A stretch of 64,000 bases of DNA from Saprospiraceae bacterium. GTDB taxonomy: Bacteria > Bacteroidota > Bacteroidia > Chitinophagales > Saprospiraceae. The notes beneath the pieces are model-generated. The model saw only the letters and a program-made list of their open reading frames with translations. It was not told the DNA's origin and did not search any database. A program made the translations under genes and the position numbers. Shown piece after piece: positions 25,715 through 31,566 of this stretch (positions are counted from its first letter, which is position 1; each line of letters starts with the position of its first letter). Where the stretch lies: the NCBI GenBank assembly GCA_028279185.1, contig JANQSS010000205.1, positions 1 through 64,000 of the forward strand, written 5' to 3'.

Positions 25715-28564
25715 TTATTCGCCAATTATTATACGTTTAATCGCTTGTCTATCACCTAAATCAAATTGGACAAAATATACACCAGCGGTAAAGTTTGACG
25801 CATCGATATCAATAGATTGTCCGACGATATCCTTGAGTCGAAGAACGGGCTGTCCGGTAATATTTAGAATTTGAATTTCTTCCACCTTGTCAAGTCCCTC
25901 CGCCCAAGTTAGGGTAAATTGATCAACGCTTGGATTGGGGAATGCATTGATATTATCTTCTGTAAATTCGGTTTCAGTTCTACCCGAAACGGTCTTTTTC
26001 ATAATAAATTCGACATTGTCGATGTGTGTATAATCACCCTCACCAGCAAAATCATCATGATCGTCAAAAAAGTGTTTCCCTTGAAAACATAGATCGAATG
26101 ACGTGCCGGCAAGTTGATCTAAATTAATTGCATGATGAACAAAAGTGTCCGTATCGATTGTATCATTGACAATGGGACTTGGATGGAATTGTTGTGAGAC
26201 AGGCACTTCATCTGCAATAAGACGCATCGCCAGTGCCGGTGTGATATCAAACGTATCACCAAATATTTCAGCATATGCTCCTGCGAACCCCTGTCTCAAA
26301 TCAAATGCTACGGATAGACTATCAAAATCGCTTGCATCAACACAATAGCACATGCGAGATTCATACGACAAATTTTTCGTGAAATTTTCATCTTCGTTTG
26401 TGGCCGGATCGATATTATCCTGGTTGACATCTTTTCCTGTCAATAAAAACCCACGCAATCCGGTAGCCGCTGCTGCTCGAGCAACATCTGCATATGAATT
26501 TTCATTTTCTACACGATAATATATCGGGACAGGAGGCCGATTAAACCAATTAAAATTGACGAGTGAAGAAGTGTCTTGCGTTTTAATGCTCAAGACGGTA
26601 TAGTCATCGTAATTGTCATTTTGATTATTGTCGTCCTCCGGAATGTCGATAAAAAATTCAAAATCATAAAAATCCGGTTCACTTAAATTTATTGAGGCGG
26701 GAAATGTATAAGTGATATTATCTCCATCGACAATATCACTATCTAATACAAGCGTGTCATAAACAGTTGCGCCATTTAATGTATACCCAAGTGGGATTCG
26801 GGAACCGGCCGGCAATCCATTTTGGCAACCCGATCGGCGAAATAAAATATTCATCGATACCATTTCCTTATCACTAAAAGCACAGCTTTGTTGGATTGGT
26901 GACATTGGCGCCTCTACTTCAAAGTCCTCTATAACCATGTCAGGCCCGACACCGACAGCATACCATGCGTGAATGGTTTGCATCACTTCTTCCGAGCAAG
27001 GGCCGTATAGATCTTCGGCACTTAGAATGGCACCGTAGCGTGCATCGATGTACGTGGACGAGACAGTTAAATATGTGGTTAGATTTCGAAATGCGATGGC
27101 TTCAGCTTTTTCCATTCCAATACCGGTTAAATTATATGTGTCACCGTTATCGTTCGTACCGCTTCCGCCCATGGAAAGCAGGTAATACCAATAATTCTGT
27201 ACACCACTATTGGTGTGCACACCACCATTATCTCCCTCATCTGTCCACCAATTGACACCGAGATAGGTGTCCGGATCACCCATTTCCTTAGGGTCTTTTA
27301 TTGATCGAAACTGAAAGTCCAAAACACCCATGTACCAATCCGCCGAATCGGGGTAGCTCTGCCATTCTACGGCTACACCGAAGATGTCACTGAACGATTC
27401 GTTGAGTGCGCCGGATTCATTGCGATACACAAGTCCGGAAGAAGTCCTGGTCACACCATGTGTCAATTCATGCGAGACAACATCGATGGACGTCAAAGGA
27501 TTTCCATTTCCATCTCCAAATTCGGCCCACATGCCGGTCCATCGCGCATTGAACCAGTTGTTGCGCACATGCACGTACGAAACGATAGCCGATGAATCAC
27601 CGTCATAACTTATACGACCATGTTTATTGGCAAAGTAATCATACGTCTCTTGCATGCCCCAGTGAACGTCCGTCGCAGCATCGTCCGCCAGTGTATTGTG
27701 GTGATCCCAATAGTTGTCGTCGTCTGTAAAATCAACCGCGCTATCAGGAACAAGTGTTTGGCTTAGCCGACGCATATCATATGTTTCGATAGAAGCTGGT
27801 CTTGAATAGTCATGCAGTCTGTAATGGCCTGGAGCAACTGAATCGGTCATGAAATGCTGTGTGCCGTGGTACCGCGTTTCGGCTATACCTTCGACACCTG
27901 CATCATGGCATTCTTCTAATGCGTACAAAATATGTCCGTCCTTTGCGTCGACGAAAATTGTCTTATGCCCTTTTGGTCCTTCAGCAAAAAGGGCCATTTT
28001 CCAGGCCAGTCTATAATTATCGCCATCCTGACTATAATTCCGGTCAGCGTAAACCAACTCCGGCTTTGGATAAAATGTAGCGGTTTCATCTCGCTTTAGT
28101 CGCTTAATGAGCGCCTCTTTATGAGGGTCTTCCCAGTAAAATCGCTCGGCATCCATGTATAATATGGCTGCATCGAGCGCAGTGGCTGCATCAATAAGAG
28201 GTGTGTTATTGGCATATATTCCGGAAACCAGCTTTCCATTAGATCGAATGACCTTATCGTTCTCAGCGTGCACAATGTACTGTGCGCCTTCTACGGGAAT
28301 ATCGCGATGCGTTTGATTGTATCGATAGTGGTCTTGTCCTAGTCTGTCATGTTCATGATCTAATTGCGCAAACTGATCCAACTCGTCTAATCCAAAGTCT
28401 TTTTTATAAGAATGGAGATATGAGTCTGGCGACATATTAAGATCAGCTTCCAACATTACCCAGGTGCCATTTTGCACAACTTCTCCAAGTGAATGCAAGG
28501 CTTGTTGACCGTTGGTTGATGTAATGAGGATAAAACTTAGACAAACAGCGAATAGACGATTCAT
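25715..28564 (-). CDS. secreted M4-family (thermolysin-like) metallopeptidase with T9SS sorting domain
   Basis: Taking the ATG at 28564 gives a clean signal peptide (MNRLFAVCLSFILITSTNG) and 949 aa. FTP/PepSY-type propeptide regions lie at about 30-215, and the M4 catalytic domain at about 225-555. Zinc ligands are His365 and His369 in HELTH, with Glu366 as base, and Glu389 in GALNESFSDIFG. NGGVHTNSGVQNYWYYLL is the late active-site motif. A beta-rich middle region and a type A T9SS C-terminal domain (from NAFPNPSVDQF to the end) follow, so it is exported across the outer membrane and then processed. It is probably a nutrient-scavenging protease. Confidence 0.93.
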   Translation of the reverse strand: MNRLFAVCLSFILITSTNGQQALHSLGEVVQNGTWVMLEADLNMSPDSYLHSYKKDFGLDELDQFAQLDHEHDRLGQDHYRYNQTHRDIPVEGAQYIVHAENDKVIRSNGKLVSGIYANNTPLIDAATALDAAILYMDAERFYWEDPHKEALIKRLKRDETATFYPKPELVYADRNYSQDGDNYRLAWKMALFAEGPKGHKTIFVDAKDGHILYALEECHDAGVEGIAETRYHGTQHFMTDSVAPGHYRLHDYSRPASIETYDMRRLSQTLVPDSAVDFTDDDNYWDHHNTLADDAATDVHWGMQETYDYFANKHGRISYDGDSSAIVSYVHVRNNWFNARWTGMWAEFGDGNGNPLTSIDVVSHELTHGVTRTSSGLVYRNESGALNESFSDIFGVAVEWQSYPDSADWYMGVLDFQFRSIKDPKEMGDPDTYLGVNWWTDEGDNGGVHTNSGVQNYWYYLLSMGGSGTNDNGDTYNLTGIGMEKAEAIAFRNLTTYLTVSSTYIDARYGAILSAEDLYGPCSEEVMQTIHAWYAVGVGPDMVIEDFEVEAPMSPIQQSCAFSDKEMVSMNILFRRSGCQNGLPAGSRIPLGYTLNGATVYDTLVLDSDIVDGDNITYTFPASINLSEPDFYDFEFFIDIPEDDNNQNDNYDDYTVLSIKTQDTSSLVNFNWFNRPPVPIYYRVENENSYADVARAAAATGLRGFLLTGKDVNQDNIDPATNEDENFTKNLSYESRMCYCVDASDFDSLSVAFDLRQGFAGAYAEIFGDTFDITPALAMRLIADEVPVSQQFHPSPIVNDTIDTDTFVHHAINLDQLAGTSFDLCFQGKHFFDDHDDFAGEGDYTHIDNVEFIMKKTVSGRTETEFTEDNINAFPNPSVDQFTLTWAEGLDKVEEIQILNITGQPVLRLKDIVGQSIDIDASNFTAGVYFVQFDLGDRQAIKRIIIGE

Positions 28565-28839
28565 ACTTGTAACTTTTAGGTTGGGAAAGATAAGGAAAAT
28601 GGGAATCACTCTTTACGTCGTCTGTCATTTGGGATGTAGGGGGCTAATCCATATGGTTTCGATCAATATGAAGGCGAGCCGATTACTCGCACAATAGAGG
28701 CTATGATGGGTCTCCTTGTACCATTTAAATATTAAAAGAAAGTGTTGTTTTTAGTAAGATAAAATTTCTTCTTTCACTATTAGGCCTGGGCTTTGCTTTT
28801 GTTACAGAGGACTACACCAGCTTCATTTAAAGTTGTATT

Positions 28840-29436
28840 TTATTGAATTACAATGCCTGTTGTATCCACGTCCTGTTCGAACTCTTTGCAATCTAATCTG
28901 ATGTCTGTCTTTTTCAATCTACTGTTTAGAAGGTTGCAATAGTGACGGTTTTTCTTGTTTCCACTATAATATATGCAGTTATAGCAAGTACGCTGAACCT
29001 GTATTACATCCCGCTGATTTAATTGATATATTAATTTTGAGATTAAATCAAATACATTGGATAACTCAAGCTCAGAAAATACTGATAGTTCCTCTGAAAT
29101 TGGAGACGCATATTCAGATAATTGATTAATTAATTCTTCTCCACTTGATGAAATTACCAGATTATATCTTCGTTTGTCAGTCGGAGCGTAGTCTTTTTCC
29201 AGATAGCCCTTTTTTACGAGTACACGGACAGCATCACTGATTGTTGCTTTAGTGACGTTGAACTCCCTTGCTAAGTAACTGACATTACAAAGATCAATAC
29301 GATGACTGGATACAAATAGTACTATCTGTATTTGAATGGGACTTATTCCAAATTCCTTAGCTTGCTCCCAGAGCAGGGCTTTTAATGCCTCTGAAAGTCG
29401 TTCTAGCCCATTTAGAATTTTTCGTTCTAACTTCAA
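28840..29436 (-). CDS. MarR-family regulator with C-terminal four-cysteine module
   Basis: This is a 198-aa regulator. The winged helix (about 30-110) includes the recognition region LAREFNVTKATISDAVRVLVKKGYL (split: LAREFNVTKATIS and DAVRVLVKKGYL), with the wing near YAPTDKRRYNLV. Unusually for MarR, the C terminus carries Cys151, Cys154, Cys167 and Cys183 in a CX2C-X12-C-X15-C pattern ending RLDCKEFE, suited to Zn, Fe-S or thiol sensing. A dyad like those before the DUF2024 and thioredoxin-like genes lies in its own promoter, so it probably regulates itself and them. Confidence 0.85.
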   Translation of the reverse strand: MKLERKILNGLERLSEALKALLWEQAKEFGISPIQIQIVLFVSSHRIDLCNVSYLAREFNVTKATISDAVRVLVKKGYLEKDYAPTDKRRYNLVISSSGEELINQLSEYASPISEELSVFSELELSNVFDLISKLIYQLNQRDVIQVQRTCYNCIYYSGNKKNRHYCNLLNSRLKKTDIRLDCKEFEQDVDTTGIVIQ

Positions 29437-29465
29437 TTATGTAGAAATAAATAGTAGAATTACAA

Positions 29466-29483
29466 CAAAGTTAGTAATCCTAC
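29466..29483 (-). promoter_or_regulatory. MarR promoter -7 element and overlapping operator
   Basis: TAACTTTG (minus strand, 29466-29473) matches the Bacteroidota -7 box TAnnTTTG; the -33 box is weak. The dyad TTAGTAATCCTAC (29471-29483) matches TTAGGAATCCTAA at 11 of 13 bases and overlaps the -7 box, a natural place for autorepression. It lies 30-48 bp before the marR start codon. A wider 8-bp inverted repeat (AATAGTAG 29450-29457 / CTACTATT 29480-29487) encloses it. Confidence 0.5.
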
Positions 29484-29493
29484 TATTATTGGG

Positions 29494-29859
29494 CTAATGG
29501 CAACCCTCCATTTCAATGATAAAGTAGCCTTTTTTAGCTATATCATCTTTCCAAGCGGGTCGTAATCTTTCAACGTGACAAAGCCGGCACTGTTTCGAGG
29601 TAAGCGGTTGCCCTTCTTGACCTTTAAGTTTTAAATACTCTTTTCCGTATTGATAAATAATAGTAGTATCCACTACGTCTACCGGCGCCAGAATGTCGAA
29701 ATGCATAATATTTCCGTCTTTTTTGGTTACATATGTATCCCAAACATTCACCTTAGTTTGAATTGATTGGCCCATGTCAAATTTTTTTTGTGATTGATAA
29801 TACAGTACACCTCCAAGTAGTGTAACAACTGCTAAAATGGCTATCATCGTTTTGTTCAT
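29494..29859 (-). CDS. membrane-anchored DUF2024 protein with CxxCH motif
   Basis: This is a 121-aa protein. Residues 1-20 form a membrane anchor or signal (MIAILAVVTLLGGVLYY), and residues about 35-121 match DUF2024. Signatures are NVWDTYVTKKDGNIMHFDI, KEYLKLKGQEGQPLTSKQC, CRLCHVE and the terminal GYFIIEMEGCH. Most members I know are about 85-90 aa, cytoplasmic and without the leader. With export, CRLCH could attach haem c, though in cytoplasmic homologues the same Cys/His residues more likely bind metal. It lies between the MarR gene (57 bp) and a thioredoxin-like gene, with a shared operator. Confidence 0.75.
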   Translation of the reverse strand: MNKTMIAILAVVTLLGGVLYYQSQKKFDMGQSIQTKVNVWDTYVTKKDGNIMHFDILAPVDVVDTTIIYQYGKEYLKLKGQEGQPLTSKQCRLCHVERLRPAWKDDIAKKGYFIIEMEGCH

Positions 29860-30014
29860 TTTATTCCATTTATTGTAGAGCTCAAATCAAGCGTTAATAC
29901 TAAACTGTCTAAGACACATATTACGTAATAGCTTCTTGCAGAATACGAGTAGACGAAGTAATAAATAGTAACAAGACAATTATCGATGGGAGCTTTTATC
30001 TTTTATTATGAAAA

Positions 30015-30027
30015 TTAGGAATCCTAA
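30015..30027. promoter_or_regulatory. operator dyad upstream of the DUF2024 gene
   Basis: TTAGGA-A-TCCTAA is a perfect 6-bp inverted repeat with one central base. It lies between the thioredoxin-like gene and the DUF2024 gene, 155 bp before the latter's start codon. Related dyads at 29471 and 30331 sit in the promoters of the other two genes, so I read it as the MarR binding site. On the minus strand the end of the dyad forms part of a weak -7-like box, TAATTTTC. Confidence 0.5.
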
Positions 30028-30045
30028 CATATAAAATGAAAAAAA

Positions 30046-30279
30046 CTAGGATTTCAGGTCTTCCATACTAGCTCCGAAGTTGATATGCAGAACATTACCT
30101 GTTGGAGTTAACAATGCAGGTACAGATTTAACACCGGCCTTCTCTGCTTCTTCGATTCTGGATTTATGCTCTCCAAAGTGCACCACTTCTACATTTTCTG
30201 AACCAATTAAATTAATAATGTCATGCTCGGCACTGATACAGACCGGGCAACCTGCGTGATAAAAAATTGACTTACTCAT
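30046..30279 (-). CDS. small thioredoxin-fold protein with CPVC motif
   Basis: This is a 77-aa single-domain protein. The redox motif GCPVC is at the end of strand 1 (HAGCPVCISAEHDI), and the cis-proline region is VKSVPALLTPTGN. It looks like a glutaredoxin/thioredoxin-like minimal domain without signal peptide, so it acts in the cytoplasm. It is the first gene of the MarR-linked set and has the best promoter in the window. A role in thiol or persulfide chemistry is suggested by the motif and by the Cys-rich regulator. Confidence 0.8.
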   Translation of the reverse strand: MSKSIFYHAGCPVCISAEHDIINLIGSENVEVVHFGEHKSRIEEAEKAGVKSVPALLTPTGNVLHINFGASMEDLKS

Positions 30280-30319
30280 ATTAAATACTTTTTAAATGTA
30301 CGTAGCAAAATTGCTTACA

Positions 30320-30350
30320 CAAATATAGGCAGGAATCCTAACAAAACAAA
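30320..30350 (-). promoter_or_regulatory. Bacteroidota promoter with embedded MarR operator (thioredoxin-like gene)
   Basis: On the minus strand TTTG (30347-30350), exactly 19 bases, then TATATTTG (30320-30327) fit the Bacteroidota sigma consensus perfectly. The operator core AGGA-A-TCCTAA (30331-30341) lies inside the spacer, so a bound dimer would block RNA polymerase. The start codon follows 40 bp after the -7 box. Confidence 0.7.
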
Positions 30351-30445
30351 ATTTGAAAGATCTTTATTTAGAATAGCCTTATATATGTAACCTTTTAAAC
30401 TACTTGCAATTGACTGACGCCGGTGCCGATTGAGGGGTCAAAATG

Positions 30446-30479
30446 AAAAATGCCGGCAACTTTAATACACTGCCGACAT
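30446..30479 (-). terminator. intrinsic terminator with a loop complementary to upstream RNA
   Basis: On the minus strand ATGTCGGCA (30471-30479) pairs with TGCCGGCAT (30450-30458), 9 bp with one wobble, followed by five T. The 12-base loop contains GTGTATTAA, which is perfectly complementary to TTAATACAC at 30491-30499 just upstream, allowing a pseudoknot or an alternative fold. It is 236 bp past the lipoprotein stop, so a further transcript unit may end here. Confidence 0.6.
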
Positions 30480-30530
30480 AAAGTGAGGTGGTGTATTAAC
30501 TATCTAGAGCGTTATTCAAGGTCAGGGCAA

Positions 30531-30562
30531 GACGTGTTCGACCCCGTAGGGTCAAACACATC
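30531..30562 (-). other. long hairpin with cUACGg tetraloop in the 436-bp gap 30280-30715
   Basis: On the minus strand this stretch folds into a 14-bp stem closed by C-UACG-G, a member of the very stable UNCG tetraloops. The only imperfections are two U-G wobbles on that strand, which become C-A mismatches on the other. Strand asymmetry of this kind points to a functional minus-strand RNA. A second short hairpin, CCGCTTTCGCGG, lies at 30581-30592. The element may be the 3' UTR of the DNRLRE lipoprotein or a separate small RNA. No family recognised. Confidence 0.45.
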
Positions 30563-30715
30563 AGTGCGAGAAGCGAAAGAACCGCGAAAGCGGATGGGAT
30601 GAGAAAGAGTACAGCTATAATTGCAGCGAGGCTTTGTAACGATGAATTTGAGCAGGCATCTCTTAAGGTATGCGTCAATTATACCTTGAAATTGGTGCAA
30701 CACGATTGATTGAAT

Positions 30716-31507
30716 TTATCGTGCTAAGATGGCAACCTCCCAATCGGCGGGCCAATCTTGAACCTGACGCGCGCTGCTACCGAATATTCGACTTCCATTT
30801 ATATCTGTATGTTGGTCGTTAAATCCAATATCGTTTGCATTTGCACCTTCCGGTAACGTAACCTTAAGAAGTATGCGGGGTGCACGTCCTAAGCCGTCGT
30901 TGAAAACAGAATCATCGTTGTTTGAATAGTAACCTTTTTCGTAACCAGGCTCTGGTCGTTGAATAAATGCCACGAATCCGTGAAACTGTTCAGGCGCATT
31001 TATTCTATCATTCATTAATGTCGCTATATTACTTGAGCCTGACCAAGCGGCGCTTTTCAATTTAATTTGAAACAGCCCGGTTAGCCCTGGTTGTATGGGT
31101 TGGTTATTATAATGGACATCATCAGCTATCCAAGGCTCGTCAATCGTATTAACATCAATAAAGATGTCATCTGTCTTTCCGTCTTCTCTAGTTCCACTAT
31201 GAAACATCTCGAAGTACGCCTCGTCAACGACTGTTCCCTTGGGGAAGTCTGGTAATGGAAAATTGACAAAGCTGCGTTTTACGCCTAATGCGTTGTGAGC
31301 TGTGACTAATGGTCTGCCGGCGTAATTTGCCTCAACAGGCACACATATGCCACCGGCTTTTACACATTCGACATATGTGTCTGCATCAGCTATGATCCAA
31401 TAGTAAGCAGTCCGAATTGTGGAGGAACTTTCGATTTCGTCGATAATTTCACATGAACAAAATGAGAGCATGATTATGAGCGGTAAAAGAACTTTTGAAG
31501 TTTTCAT
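30716..31507 (-). CDS. DNRLRE-domain lipoprotein, putative target of the ECF sigma factor
   Basis: This is a 263-aa lipoprotein (MKTSKVLLPLIIMLSFCSC, lipidated Cys in the SFCSC region). It has a DNRLRE/CBM96-like domain: ADTYVE at the start, SFVNFPLPDFPKGTVVDEAYFEM in the middle, and a PRILLKVTLPEG strand near the end. DNRLRE domains occur in cell-surface and polysaccharide-binding proteins. It follows the TPR-CHAT gene by 47 bp. It has its own promoter-like box, TTGGGTACC-N15-ACACATCA, also found before the T9SS gene on the other side of the sigma operon. Confidence 0.75.
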   Translation of the reverse strand: MKTSKVLLPLIIMLSFCSCEIIDEIESSSTIRTAYYWIIADADTYVECVKAGGICVPVEANYAGRPLVTAHNALGVKRSFVNFPLPDFPKGTVVDEAYFEMFHSGTREDGKTDDIFIDVNTIDEPWIADDVHYNNQPIQPGLTGLFQIKLKSAAWSGSSNIATLMNDRINAPEQFHGFVAFIQRPEPGYEKGYYSNNDDSVFNDGLGRAPRILLKVTLPEGANANDIGFNDQHTDINGSRIFGSSARQVQDWPADWEVAILAR

Positions 31508-31534
31508 GTCAGTATTTTTAAGTTAAGTTTGACA

Positions 31535-31566
31535 TGATGTGTTTTGAATGGAGATTAGGTACCCAA
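31535..31566 (-). promoter_or_regulatory. putative ECF-sigma promoter before the DNRLRE lipoprotein
   Basis: TTGGGTACC (31558-31566) and ACACATCA (31535-31542) on the minus strand are separated by 15 bases. The identical two-box pattern with the same spacing occurs at 37631-37662. The upstream box overlaps the last codons of the TPR-CHAT gene. The boxes resemble a -35/-10 pair rather than the housekeeping TTTG/TAnnTTTG. The start codon is 27 bp downstream. Confidence 0.55.

Noticed and set aside
30496..30678. 60-codon minus-strand ORF with a strong hydrophobic segment, followed by a terminator
   Set aside because: It has only a TTG start directly after a stop codon, an overlapping ORF in another frame of equal length, and it runs through the tetraloop hairpin. 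A structured RNA explains the region better.
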